Shown: positions 9,001 through 17,826, counted from the stretch's first letter. The stretch is DNA of 50,005 nucleotides from Gammaproteobacteria bacterium (GCA_031291175.1 JARLJO010000034.1:1-50005), one strand, 5' to 3'. Numbers and translations: made by a program. The notes: a model not told the origin generated them from the sequence alone.

Positions 9001-10185
9001 ATGCATCCGCACTTGGATCAGCGACAAACCAAATCCTTACTGGATGATCAAATTACCTATCGCAAGCTGGAAGTGAATAAGCGGCGCAATGAAGAACAAG
9101 ATCATACTCTTCTCATTGATCAAGCAGCGGAAAAATTTCGTTATAGCGATTGCAATACGGTTTATTGGCAAGATGAAACATTTTCACTTCTTTATGGAAC
9201 ACCCGTTTGGGAACAAGCCAGTACAAAACAACGCTTAACCTTGAATCATCTTTATTGGGTAGCGTATTACAGTCAAATTATTTCCGCAGAAATTGCTACT
9301 ATATTTTTAAATCAAGTCGCCGCTGCGGGACTTTATACACTGGAAGATTTTCGCATTGTTTGTGACACGCTGGACCTGGAATCCAAACAGGAACGTGCTC
9401 ATATTCATGCTTTTAAAAGTATTGGTGAAGCCGTCGAGTGGGAATTATTTGGCGAGCGCTTATTCACTTACCCAATGCGCGGACTGTTTGCCGAAACCAT
9501 GTTGTTTGCAGATACCAATTGGGGCAAGCAGTTTTGGCGGAAATTGCAATTACAAGCTTATACTTTGCTCTCTGCGAACAATGCATTTCTCGCAAGTCAG
9601 TATTTGATGGTGCGTGGGCTTAGAACTTTAAATGGTAAACTCATTCAGCATCAACTTGCGAATTTTTATATGCGACATCTTGAACAAGAACAGGCACCGA
9701 TTCCTGCCGCGATCAGTTACTATCATTTTATGGATGAAAGCTATCATTTCAATACTTCAAAACTGATTGGTCAAGATGTCATTCATTCTCTTAATCCACC
9801 GACTCGCTTTGAATCCTGGGTGATTAATCGCGGGATCACGGGCTGTCAAAAAGATCATTTTCATTTTTCTGCCGCCATTCGAGGAATTTTCTGGTATGAG
9901 CCAGCTTTATTTAATCTAATTTATAAATTATTTCGCTCCAGTATTTTTAGCATGGATGATAAAGAGGCGAGACACATGCTAAAGGCTTGTTTTTTGCAAG
10001 AGACAAATGGTTTACAAAGTAGCTTTGAGATGCATCGCGTTGCTGTTGAATCCTACAAAGCTTTTGTCGAATCAGCCGATTATTTGTCAACAGCAAATCG
10101 CGATATGCACTTAATGAGTAAAAACTCGATAGCTGGATACTTAAAACGAAATCATCATGCCTTAGCCAGATTCAAGCCCGCATGA
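9001..10185 (+). CDS. AurF-like diiron oxygenase
   Basis: This encodes 394 residues, mostly helical. Candidate metal ligands are Glu97 (SAEIA), Glu131/His134 (ERAH) and His242-x3-Glu246-x2-His249 (HFMDESYH). The last spacing is exactly that of His223/Glu227/His230 in the N-oxygenase AurF. The remaining carboxylate ligand could not be assigned with confidence. AurF-like proteins oxidise arylamines or related substrates with O2 and two irons. It ends in an ATGA overlap with the ferredoxin gene, which fits an electron-donor pairing. An upstream ATG at 8991 is out of frame. The family is a motif-based call; the substrate is unknown. Confidence 0.65.
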   Translation: MHPHLDQRQTKSLLDDQITYRKLEVNKRRNEEQDHTLLIDQAAEKFRYSDCNTVYWQDETFSLLYGTPVWEQASTKQRLTLNHLYWVAYYSQIISAEIATIFLNQVAAAGLYTLEDFRIVCDTLDLESKQERAHIHAFKSIGEAVEWELFGERLFTYPMRGLFAETMLFADTNWGKQFWRKLQLQAYTLLSANNAFLASQYLMVRGLRTLNGKLIQHQLANFYMRHLEQEQAPIPAAISYYHFMDESYHFNTSKLIGQDVIHSLNPPTRFESWVINRGITGCQKDHFHFSAAIRGIFWYEPALFNLIYKLFRSSIFSMDDKEARHMLKACFLQETNGLQSSFEMHRVAVESYKAFVESADYLSTANRDMHLMSKNSIAGYLKRNHHALARFKPA

Positions 10186-10481
10186 AACAACATAAAATCG
10201 TTTTCACAGACACACCATTTGAAACAGTCGAACTGCCTGAAGGTCCCTTTCTTGCCGATTATTTAACAGCGAAAAATTCGCCGGTATTATTTGGTTGTCG
10301 CTCTGGTATTTGTGGGACATGTTTAATTGAAGTCACACCATTAGAGGGCGACCTACCCTCTCCAGAAAATCTGGAAGCGGAAACATTAACATTGTGCGCT
10401 CCAAGTAATCTGAAAGCACGTTTGGCTTGTCAGCTGAATTTAACCACATCCATTTCATTAAAAAAAATTAAGAGCTTATGA
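10182..10481 (+). CDS. Plant-type [2Fe-2S] ferredoxin
   Basis: A 99-residue soluble electron carrier. The cluster ligands are Cys39-x4-Cys44-x2-Cys47 (CRSGICGTC) and Cys83 (RLACQ), the classic plant/xylene-monooxygenase arrangement. It overlaps the diiron gene before it and the Rieske gene after it by four bases each (ATGA), so translation is coupled. It is the only ferredoxin in the two convergent operons and could serve all three Rieske oxygenases. No ferredoxin reductase is encoded in the window, so a housekeeping reductase must supply electrons (inference). Confidence 0.9.
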   Translation: MKQHKIVFTDTPFETVELPEGPFLADYLTAKNSPVLFGCRSGICGTCLIEVTPLEGDLPSPENLEAETLTLCAPSNLKARLACQLNLTTSISLKKIKSL

Positions 10482-11497
10482 CAACTGATTTTAAACATTT
10501 TTGGTATATTGTTGCTGAGTCTCATGAACTGACAAAAAATATTGTGCTATCCCGTCAAGTATGTGATGAATGGTTAGTCTGTTATCGCGATAGCCAGGGC
10601 AAAGCAACAGTGATGCGAGACCGTTGCTTGCATCGCTGCGGTAAACTGTCTGATGGTAGTGTGTCTCAGGGTATTTTAAAATGCTCTTATCATGGTTGGC
10701 TCTATGGTGAAGCAGGTAAAGTGGTGGCTATCCCTTCGATGGGAAACACGATGACGGATAATTTAAAAGGTCGCACCTACTTAACCCGAGAGCAAGAAGG
10801 TTATATTTATGTTCGTCTGATGGATAACGGCGATGACTTACAACCTTTTGCCATGCCGTATTATCAAAAATCAGGATGGAAAAATATTCGATTGCAGAAT
10901 GATTTTCAAAATACCTTAAGCAATTGTGTGGAAAATTTTATTGATATTCCGCATACCGCATTTGTGCATAAAGGTATTTTTCGGTCGAGTCGCAATGAAG
11001 CGATTAGGGCTGAGATAAAACGAATGAATGGGCAAGTCCATGTGACCTATGCGAATGAAAAACAAAATTTAGGCAGTTTTAATTGGTTTTTGAATCCTCG
11101 CGGACGTCCGATAGTGCATACAGACAGTTATTTTATGCCTAATATTACGTTTGTTTCGTATTCGTTAGAATCAAAATGGCAATATGTCATTACATCACAA
11201 TCGGTGCCTGTCAGCGCCGAGCACACAAAAGTATATACAGAAATCAGCTTTCGCTTTGGTTTGTTGACTCCTTTTATTGGTTGGCTGGTGAAGCGTCAGG
11301 GGCAAAAAGTCATTGATCAAGACATTCAAGTGCTTAATCAACAAATGAGAGTTATTAAAAAATACGGAAGTCATTTTTATGATACGCCTTGTGATACCAT
11401 TCACACCTCGGTGAGCGAAATAATCAATGCGCTTTATGCAAAACAAGATCCGACATTATTACCAGACCAACGACACGAGGTAACATTCCGGGTATGA
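10478..11497 (+). CDS. Rieske non-heme iron oxygenase 2 (VanA/PobA-like)
   Basis: A 339-residue oxygenase. The Rieske ligands are Cys50/His52 (CLHRCG) and Cys69/His72 (CSYHGW). The mononuclear iron motif is ENFIDIPHTAFVH (Glu152, Asp156, His159, His164). This NCVENFxDxPHxxFVH pattern is that of the VanA/phenoxybenzoate dioxygenase-alpha group (O-demethylases and ring hydroxylases). It therefore differs from Rieske 1 and 3 in this window and probably catalyses a different step. ATGA overlaps link it to the ferredoxin upstream and the hexapeptide protein downstream. The substrate is unknown. Confidence 0.87.
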   Translation: MTTDFKHFWYIVAESHELTKNIVLSRQVCDEWLVCYRDSQGKATVMRDRCLHRCGKLSDGSVSQGILKCSYHGWLYGEAGKVVAIPSMGNTMTDNLKGRTYLTREQEGYIYVRLMDNGDDLQPFAMPYYQKSGWKNIRLQNDFQNTLSNCVENFIDIPHTAFVHKGIFRSSRNEAIRAEIKRMNGQVHVTYANEKQNLGSFNWFLNPRGRPIVHTDSYFMPNITFVSYSLESKWQYVITSQSVPVSAEHTKVYTEISFRFGLLTPFIGWLVKRQGQKVIDQDIQVLNQQMRVIKKYGSHFYDTPCDTIHTSVSEIINALYAKQDPTLLPDQRHEVTFRV

Positions 11498-12129
11498 CTT
11501 ATCGTAGCCGCTTATTGAGTTTTTTTCCTCTGTTTCACTTACTATGGATCGCCGGATTTTTTCTTGCGTTATGCTATCACTTCTCTTGCTTTAATCTCCT
11601 TGGCTTTATTTTCGCAGTTTATTTATTACCGATACTCTGCATGCGATTACATCATTATTTTTCCGCACCAATAGAGGGCACATTTACCCTCACTGAACGC
11701 CGCTATTGTGCCTGGTGGGGCACACACCAATTCCAGAGTGTTTTTAATGCGATACCGGATTTTGACGCTATTTTAAGGCTGATTCCAGGTGCTTATAGTG
11801 CTTGGCTGCGATTATGGGGTAGCACAATTGGCAAAAGAATTTATTGGACACCGCTGGTTGAGATCACCGATAGAAGTTTAATGGTTGTGGGTGATGATGT
11901 TATTTTTGGCCATAAAGTATCGTGTTTTGCGCATGTCATTATTCACAAGCCTGATAAATTAATATTGTATGTTAAACGTATTACTATTGGTAAACGGGTA
12001 TTTGTCGGTGCAGGCTCAAGACTTGGACCAGGTGCTATCGTTGATGAAGGACTCTCACTGAAATTTTTAACGGATGTCAAAATAAATCAGCATTTGACAG
12101 AGGAATCACTGTGCAAAATTGGCGAGTAA
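11494..12129 (+). CDS. Membrane-anchored hexapeptide-repeat (left-handed beta-helix) acyltransferase-like protein
   Basis: This encodes 211 residues. Two N-terminal hydrophobic segments (about 8-28 and 32-52) are followed by a region with hexapeptide-type turns (VVGDDVIFG, ITIGKRVFVGAGSRLGPGAIV), the signature of left-handed beta-helix acyltransferases. The helix is short, and the catalytic His typical of O-acetyltransferases is not certain (candidates lie in FGHKVSCFAH). It overlaps Rieske 2 by four bases and the GH3-type gene by 19 bases. It may transfer an acyl group in the pathway or be a non-catalytic partner of the adjacent adenylating enzyme. Confidence 0.6.
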   Translation: MTYRSRLLSFFPLFHLLWIAGFFLALCYHFSCFNLLGFIFAVYLLPILCMRLHHYFSAPIEGTFTLTERRYCAWWGTHQFQSVFNAIPDFDAILRLIPGAYSAWLRLWGSTIGKRIYWTPLVEITDRSLMVVGDDVIFGHKVSCFAHVIIHKPDKLILYVKRITIGKRVFVGAGSRLGPGAIVDEGLSLKFLTDVKINQHLTEESLCKIGE

Positions 12130-13715
12130 ACATAGCGGTTTTCATGATAAAGCTATTATCACGACCTGCAGCAAAGGATTTTGCAAAACAACTACTATCG
12201 CCTGAAAAGGCGCAGCAAAAAATATTTTGCGAAATAAAAAAGAATCTAGCCAAAAGTCAATATGGACAAGCGTTAGGCGTGAATGAGGATATCACTTATT
12301 CTGCTTTCAGGCGCACAGTGCCTATTGTCAGTTATGACAATATTGCCCCCTGGATTGAGAAAGAAAAACAAGGATTTCAGGGCATATTGACACCGCATCA
12401 CATCGATTTTTTTGAAAAAACCTCAGGAAGCGGAGGTCCAGCTAAATATATCGCCTACAACAAGCCATTGCTAAATTCATTTAATCGCATGTTTAAAATT
12501 TGGGTGCATGACATTTTAACTAATGGCATCAGAGTTGAAACAAGTCGAATATTCATGAGCATTTCACCTGCTTTGAGAGATGAAAAACAGACTATTGGCG
12601 GGACACCTATCGGATTGGATGATGATAGTCAATATTTAAAAAAAATGTGGCGGCGATTTCTCAAACCATTTTTGATTACGCCACCCCTTATTTTAGACAT
12701 AGAGAACATTGAAGACTTTCGTTACTTATTAGCAGCAACTCTTTTAGCTGAAGAAAATCTGGAAATGATTTCAATTTGGAATCCGACGTATTTTTTGGTT
12801 TTATTAGAGACCATTTCCATTTATCGAGAAGATCTTATTCATGATTTGGCGATGGGTTTTATTGTTAAAAATGGGACTCGTTATGTTTTTCGTGCTTTGT
12901 CAGCTGAACGGAAAGCGCTATTGCAAAAGCCAGCTATTCACTGGCAAGCATTATGGCCTAAATTAAAATTGATTTCGTGCTGGACGAAAAGCATGGCCTC
13001 TTATGGCGCACAAAAGCTCAATCATTTATTTCCTGATGTCTTAATTCAAGGAAAAGGGTTATTAGCGACTGAAGCACCAATTTCAATACCATTGATGAAT
13101 AGCGTAGGCTGCGCACCTATGTTAAATGAAGTTTTTTTTGAGTTTAGAGATAGCGCATCGAATATTTATTTATTGCATCAAGTTTCTGTGGGGGAAACCT
13201 ACGAACTTATCATTAGCCAAAGAGGTGGCTTATACCGTTATTGTTTGGGTGACAGGATAAAAGTGACGGGAAAATATCACAATACTCCATGTTTTGAGTT
13301 CGTTGGCAGAACTAACCATACTTGCGATATGGTGGGTGAAAAACTGACTGAAGATTTTGTGCTGGAAGCACTGAATCAAGTGATTCAATTTAATCGTGTA
13401 TTTTGCATGTTAATACCGCGCATTGAAACGGATGGACGTGGATATTATGTCTTGGTATGTGAAAAAAGTGATTTCATCTCGGATGAAGCATTAGATGAGA
13501 CACTATCTAAGAGTTATCATTATCAAAATTCTCGTATACTCGGACAATTAAAAAAACCTGTAGTAATGGTTGTGCCAAATATGCAGCGAGAGGTTCAAGA
13601 TTTTATGATTTTGTGTGGGAAGAAATGGGGCAACATTAAAGATAAGATTTTAATAACCGATTTTGAGATGGCGAAACGGTTACTGGATCACCTGAGTAAT
13701 GAATATATTGTATAG
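12111..13715 (+). CDS. GH3-family acyl-acid amido synthetase
   Basis: This encodes 534 residues of the ANL superfamily, GH3 branch. The phosphate-binding motif is FEKTSGSGGPAK (residues 102-112). The hallmark C-terminal block YRYCLGDRIKVTG ... FEFVGRTNHTCDMVGEKLTE lies at about 374-415. Plant GH3 enzymes adenylate a carboxylic acid and couple it to an amino acid; bacterial homologues are largely uncharacterised. The start is GTG with AGAGGA seven bases upstream, inside the end of the previous gene. It is the last gene of the forward operon; rep2 copy B follows and could act as terminator. The convergent operon carries an N-acyl-amino-acid amidohydrolase, suggesting amide formation and cleavage in one system (inference). 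Confidence 0.85.
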   Translation: MQNWRVNIAVFMIKLLSRPAAKDFAKQLLSPEKAQQKIFCEIKKNLAKSQYGQALGVNEDITYSAFRRTVPIVSYDNIAPWIEKEKQGFQGILTPHHIDFFEKTSGSGGPAKYIAYNKPLLNSFNRMFKIWVHDILTNGIRVETSRIFMSISPALRDEKQTIGGTPIGLDDDSQYLKKMWRRFLKPFLITPPLILDIENIEDFRYLLAATLLAEENLEMISIWNPTYFLVLLETISIYREDLIHDLAMGFIVKNGTRYVFRALSAERKALLQKPAIHWQALWPKLKLISCWTKSMASYGAQKLNHLFPDVLIQGKGLLATEAPISIPLMNSVGCAPMLNEVFFEFRDSASNIYLLHQVSVGETYELIISQRGGLYRYCLGDRIKVTGKYHNTPCFEFVGRTNHTCDMVGEKLTEDFVLEALNQVIQFNRVFCMLIPRIETDGRGYYVLVCEKSDFISDEALDETLSKSYHYQNSRILGQLKKPVVMVVPNMQREVQDFMILCGKKWGNIKDKILITDFEMAKRLLDHLSNEYIV

Positions 13716-13774
13716 ATATTTTATATCGGGATCCATTCTTAAAACCACGCTGATACCAGAGAAATGCTCTGAAA

Positions 13775-13895
13775 TGACTGGGGCCCTGTCAGGGTAGGTT
13801 TACTTTTTTCGTGCTCGCCAGTAAGCTGCGCGCGTAAAAAGCAAACCTACCCTGCCACCCCGTTTTTTTTGATTCACTTCAACTTCGTTGAAGTG
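13775..13895 (+). repeat. rep2 copy B (forward), possible terminator of the oxygenase operon
   Basis: The perfect 12-bp outer stem CAGGGTAGGTTT/AAACCTACCCTG continues inward as an imperfect stem. It is followed by CCACCCCG, eight T's and the small hairpin CACTTCAAC-TTC-GTTGAAGTG. The structure plus T-run faces the GH3 gene, as a Rho-independent terminator would. The small hairpin uses A-T where copies C-E use C-G, a compensatory change. Confidence 0.85.
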
Positions 13896-13991
13896 AGCTT
13901 GTGCGGAAAAAATGTGACACCCTGGGCGTTAATGATTATGGCAGAAATTTTTGATTCGTATGTGCTGAGTGAATGTTCTGTGATTTATTTA

Positions 13992-14049
13992 GCAGGGGTT
14001 CGCGGACACGACCCCCACAAAAAGCATGGGGGCCTTAGTCCGTGCTACT
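13992..14049. repeat. rep1, right copy
   Basis: 58 bp, same length and orientation as the copy at 6886-6943. The inner stem is shortened to CCCCCA/TGGGGG, and CGGAC/GTCCG encloses it. The gap between the convergent operons (13716-14293) consists of rep2, rep1 and inverted rep2; the open frame at 13869-14090 that runs through them is not a gene. Confidence 0.8.
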
Positions 14050-14102
14050 TTGTGCCGCATCGGAATGTTCTGTGTAATGAGTCAATGTAAATATGTTCTT
14101 AG

Positions 14103-14218
14103 CTTCCACGAAGTGGAAGTGAATCAAAAAAAACGGGGTGGCAGGGTAGGTTTGCTTTTTACGCGCGGAGCGGAGCGAGCACGAAAAAAGTAAACCTACC
14201 CTGACAGGACCCCAGTCA
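14103..14218 (-). repeat. rep2 copy C (inverted), possible terminator of the minus-strand operon
   Basis: A mirror-image copy: hairpin CTTCCAC-GAA-GTGGAAG, an A-run, CGGGGTGG, then the long palindrome ending GGACCCCAGTCA. On the minus strand the palindrome comes before the T-run, directly downstream of the 14294 gene. Together with copy B it forms a large inverted pair between the operons. Confidence 0.85.
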
Positions 14219-14293
14219 ATTTAAGAGAGTTCATTTCGATATCAATGTAATTTTCCAAATGGGTCACCGCCTTAGACAATATGTCTTATGCCA

Positions 14294-15217
14294 TCAAACA
14301 CACTGATAAGCCAAATAAGGCTCAAACATTTTTCTAGCATCTAGCGCCTCAATCCATTTTTCACAACCCGGCACAGCCATCAATCGCTGGAGCAATTTTA
14401 ATTTTCTAGCGGTTATTTCTGGGCCTGAAATTTGCTCTATCAACTGAATCTTGCGTGCTTTGCTTAACCCTCCCAACACCAGATCCACATGAGATACCAC
14501 AGCTTGTGGCCCCACTCTAATCATCTCAAGAAAGCTTGCTAAACTATCTTGAATAAATTCATTCTGGATATGACTTACTGTTTGAGGCTGAAACAAAACA
14601 GCGCCCGTGTGCTGATGCAAAGCCTCATCACGCACAATGTCAATCAACACCGATCGCAACTCAGCTTGCTGACAAGAAACCGATAAATCTTTATAATGAT
14701 GCAAACCCCAACCTTCTAAAATCACCTGCAACAAATACATCAAACAATTTGCATCACCTTGCTCAATTAATTGCTTCAGAAAAAACACAAACTCTCCGCC
14801 AGGCCGCTCTCTCAATATTAATGGCACATACGGCGTAATCCATTGCAAATGAGTAGCTTCATCGGCACCCATTAAACTATAAGCTTGAGCCACCTCTGTT
14901 GTCTCTGCTAGCAAAACCATTTTCGCACAGAACGTTAAACCCGATTTCTCAATGAAGTAAGCTTCTCGCAGCAAATGGTCACTGCATTGTCGCAATATTT
15001 CATCTTGTTGCTCAGGACTAGCACCATTAAATAATTCACTTTGATTTAAACCAAAATAATCTGCTGGCCAATATCCCCTTTGTGCATTCTCGCTATAAGA
15101 CTTACCTCTTCCCAGACGCTTTAACTTACCTGTCAATATTTTTTTTAATGCGGCACTTTCTTCCGTATGCGAAGCGGATAAATTAACAATCAGTGTCATC
15201 TTATTGGTGGTATTCAT
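14294..15217 (-). CDS. Ferritin-like diiron protein, putative oxygenase
   Basis: This encodes 307 residues, all-helical. A four-helix diiron pattern can be read: Glu85 or Glu90 (REAYFIEK), Glu120-xx-His123 (DEATH), Glu168 (ILEGWG) and Glu198-xx-His201 (DEALH). This is the E / ExxH / E / ExxH arrangement of ferritin-like oxidases and oxygenases. It is not related to the AurF-like protein by motif spacing. It is the last gene of the minus-strand operon, starting in an ATGA overlap with the SDR. Likely an O2-dependent oxidation step; the exact family and substrate are not recognised. Confidence 0.65.
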   Translation of the reverse strand: MNTTNKMTLIVNLSASHTEESAALKKILTGKLKRLGRGKSYSENAQRGYWPADYFGLNQSELFNGASPEQQDEILRQCSDHLLREAYFIEKSGLTFCAKMVLLAETTEVAQAYSLMGADEATHLQWITPYVPLILRERPGGEFVFFLKQLIEQGDANCLMYLLQVILEGWGLHHYKDLSVSCQQAELRSVLIDIVRDEALHQHTGAVLFQPQTVSHIQNEFIQDSLASFLEMIRVGPQAVVSHVDLVLGGLSKARKIQLIEQISGPEITARKLKLLQRLMAVPGCEKWIEALDARKMFEPYLAYQCV

Positions 15218-16056
15218 ACTGAGACTAGAAAAATGCGTTTATAAAAAAAATGCATTAACCGATTAAATAAAAAGGTCGGCATCCATCGTTTCAACCAATA
15301 AAGCGCATTGGCATCGTACCCTATTCTCTTACGCAAAGGCATCAATGGCTGATTTAATAATTTCAATACCGATAGCGCCAATTTATCGGAAGATCCATTC
15401 CGTTTTTGGGATAGCTTCTGTCTAAAACGAGAAAAATTAGTGCGTTGCTGCTGATAGACCGGTAAAGCATTTTCCACTGTAGCTAAAATGGCATTCTTTC
15501 CAAAATAAGTGCCGTGAGCCCCTGGCTCTATCAAGGCAACCTGCACACCCAGTGGAGCCAACTCATAATACAGCGCCTCTGCGAAGCCTTCCAGCGCGAA
15601 TTTGCTAGTCACATATAGACTTTGCAATGGAAAGGCTAAGTAACCCATTAACGATGAAATATTGATAATTCGACCGCTAGTGTTTCGCAAAAACGGCAAG
15701 CATTTTTTTGTTAAAAAAATAACACCAAATAAATTCACTTCCATTTGCTGTCGAATTTGCTCATCGGTTAACTCTTCCAGCGGCCCTAGCAAACCATAGC
15801 CTGCATTATTGATTAAACAATCCAGACGGCAATTGCGCTCGTTAATAAAGTAGTCGTTAATCGCTTGCAAGTCTGTTTCTTTCGTCACATCCAATGTGAT
15901 TAGAGTGAGAGCGGGATGCGTCAATTTTTTTAATTCATCACAACGATCTAGATGTCGCGCGGTAGCAATCACTTCCCACCCTGCTGCTAGCAAAGTCTTT
16001 GTTAAACTGAGTCCAAATCCTGAAGAACAACCCGTTATCAATACTGTTTTAGCCAT
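15214..16056 (-). CDS. Short-chain dehydrogenase/reductase
   Basis: A classical 280-residue SDR. It shows the Rossmann motif TGCSSGFG (8-15), NNAG (83-86), catalytic Ser134/135 and Tyr148-x3-Lys152 (YVTSK). The C-terminal region is extended and hydrophobic, as in retinol-dehydrogenase or 17-beta-hydroxysteroid-type SDRs that handle lipophilic alcohols. It overlaps Rieske 3 by one base (TAATG) and the diiron gene by four. It probably oxidises or reduces an alcohol or ketone made by the neighbouring oxygenases (inference). Confidence 0.88.
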   Translation of the reverse strand: MAKTVLITGCSSGFGLSLTKTLLAAGWEVIATARHLDRCDELKKLTHPALTLITLDVTKETDLQAINDYFINERNCRLDCLINNAGYGLLGPLEELTDEQIRQQMEVNLFGVIFLTKKCLPFLRNTSGRIINISSLMGYLAFPLQSLYVTSKFALEGFAEALYYELAPLGVQVALIEPGAHGTYFGKNAILATVENALPVYQQQRTNFSRFRQKLSQKRNGSSDKLALSVLKLLNQPLMPLRKRIGYDANALYWLKRWMPTFLFNRLMHFFYKRIFLVSV

Positions 16057-17090
16057 TACACCACCTCACTTTCGATTTTCTTGCTTTCACGACCATGCCA
16101 GTTAACCACCCTTTGCTGCTCTAAGTGTTTAATGAAAAAAATGACCGCACGATCCGCAGTAATAGGCGTTTTAAAATCAAATTGTATCGTCTGAAAAACA
16201 CGCGTATCACCAATTGCAAAATACCGACCACCCAATTTAGTCAAAAACAAAATGAAAGCATTAGCAAGATACCCCATTATCCCTTTTCGATGTCGCGTGA
16301 AAACAATAGTCTGACCTTCCGTTTTACCTTCTCTTGTTTGCCTTAAAGCAAACATAAGATTCAAACGTAAAAAATCCGGGCCAAATGTCACAAAACCCAA
16401 ATGCCCATACCAATAGCTCAGCGTATAAGTCAAAGGGCCTTGATAAAATCGACTTAACAGACGGCTGATTCTAGTGTTCTTCTGTAACCGACCACTATTA
16501 GAAAAACGAATATTGTATTGATCAATCATTTCCGGTTCCATTTTTAATATCGAACCCGGCAATTTATGCACCGTGTGAAAGTGCTGCTCATCAATCGCAT
16601 TGACCATAACCACATTGGGATGACACTGCTTGATAAATCGATTACCCAACGCTGAAACCATTTTCTGCCCCGCTAATTCCGGCAATTCAGGGATATCATG
16701 TGTGGGCGAGCTTACGCCCACCCATAACCAAATCATCTGATATCGCTCCACCACATGCCATGTCTTCAATGAAATATTCTTAGAAGGCAGCTTAGACAAA
16801 CAAGGTATATCCGTACAATTCCCTTTTGCATCAAAACGCCAGTTATGAAAAAAACAGCGAATCTGATTACTTTCTACTTTGCCTTCTGCCAAATGCGCGC
16901 CCATGTGAGGGCAATAGGCAGAAAGCACCACAGCAATGTCATTTTGTCCACGATAGACAACCAATTCACGTCCCATTAAATTCACGGCTTGCGCTTTCCC
17001 GCGCTTCACGCTTTTTGAAGGCAACAACCAATACCACCCTTCTGTCACCTTGAATGGCTGATTAAAAATTTTAGTCTCAATTCCCTGCAT
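16056..17090 (-). CDS. Rieske non-heme iron oxygenase 3 (paralogue of Rieske 1)
   Basis: A 344-residue oxygenase. Rieske ligands are Cys60/His62 (CPHMG) and Cys79/His82 (CFFH). The mononuclear iron site is Asp167/His170/His175 (DEQHFHTVH). Shared blocks with the protein at 7093-8178 include CPHMG, IRCFFH, DIPCL and RKGI(M/L)G, so the two arose by duplication. They now lie in opposite operons. Both lack their own ferredoxin gene nearby except the one at 10182. The start has GAGAAGG upstream, and the first 14 bases overlap the preceding gene. Substrate probably hydrophobic (inference from the KshA/DAF-36-like type). Confidence 0.86.
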   Translation of the reverse strand: MQGIETKIFNQPFKVTEGWYWLLPSKSVKRGKAQAVNLMGRELVVYRGQNDIAVVLSAYCPHMGAHLAEGKVESNQIRCFFHNWRFDAKGNCTDIPCLSKLPSKNISLKTWHVVERYQMIWLWVGVSSPTHDIPELPELAGQKMVSALGNRFIKQCHPNVVMVNAIDEQHFHTVHKLPGSILKMEPEMIDQYNIRFSNSGRLQKNTRISRLLSRFYQGPLTYTLSYWYGHLGFVTFGPDFLRLNLMFALRQTREGKTEGQTIVFTRHRKGIMGYLANAFILFLTKLGGRYFAIGDTRVFQTIQFDFKTPITADRAVIFFIKHLEQQRVVNWHGRESKKIESEVV

Positions 17091-17826
17091 GTGCCTTCTC
17101 TTTTATTGGAGTGACAGAACTGACAAATAAACGCTTTGCGTATGGCTTTAAATTCGTTTCTGATAACTCACATAAACAAACCAACTCATCGCCACGCTCA
17201 TAATGCGGATTACGGTGTAAAAAATACTGCACCTCAACACGCGACAACACATTCGCTGGCACATCGGACCAACAGCCTCTTAAATGACCGTGTGATTCAT
17301 TAAAACTGACTACACCCGTAGCGGGGTTATACGCTGAACCAAATCTCGCCAAAGCTAACTGGTCCATTAATCCTTTTATAACCGGTGGCCGATGCTCCGT
17401 TGGATTGGGATAATATTCCCGACAAAATGCTGAAAGATAACGATAAGTGCGATAGCCTTTCACAATCAATAACCAATACAAAGGCACTGAAGGTTGTTCT
17501 ACTTTTATTTTACCAGCAAAACGAATCCACGCCGCCGCCAATTCATGCTGCCCCCAAAATTGGTGTTCTACAATCGTATCACCCGAATAAAGAATACGAT
17601 AAGTCTTGTCCATGTACTGATGATCAAAGAAGGCTAATGTTGAAAAACCACGTAACGTCTCCTTAGTATCATAAAGTAATATCACCCAATTTTTCCCTGC
17701 CAGATCTTGCTGAAAAATGGTTTCATTGGTTCCATCATAATAGCTATTATAAAGTTGAAACATAGCCGAGATGGTTTTTTGTGATAAGGCTTGGATATGA
17801 CTCATTTTACTGGTGAGCGTTTTCAT
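17077..17826 (-). CDS. GNAT-like protein of unknown function
   Basis: A 249-residue soluble protein. The first 150 residues read like a GNAT fold: helix FQLYNSYYDGTN, strands WVILLYD and LRGFSTLAFF, then SGDTIVEHQFWGQ at the place of the CoA-binding turn. The classical Q/R-x2-G-x-G/A loop is not clear, so activity is uncertain. AAGG lies seven bases before ATG. It overlaps PAP2 upstream by 20 bases and Rieske 3 downstream by 14, so it belongs to the operon. It could be an N- or O-acyltransferase of the pathway; I do not recognise a named family. Confidence 0.55.
   Translation of the reverse strand: MKTLTSKMSHIQALSQKTISAMFQLYNSYYDGTNETIFQQDLAGKNWVILLYDTKETLRGFSTLAFFDHQYMDKTYRILYSGDTIVEHQFWGQHELAAAWIRFAGKIKVEQPSVPLYWLLIVKGYRTYRYLSAFCREYYPNPTEHRPPVIKGLMDQLALARFGSAYNPATGVVSFNESHGHLRGCWSDVPANVLSRVEVQYFLHRNPHYERGDELVCLCELSETNLKPYAKRLFVSSVTPIKEKAHAGN

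Noticed and set aside
13869..14090. 73-codon plus-strand ORF between the convergent operons
   Set aside because: It starts inside rep2 copy B and runs through rep1; its sequence is made of repeat DNA.
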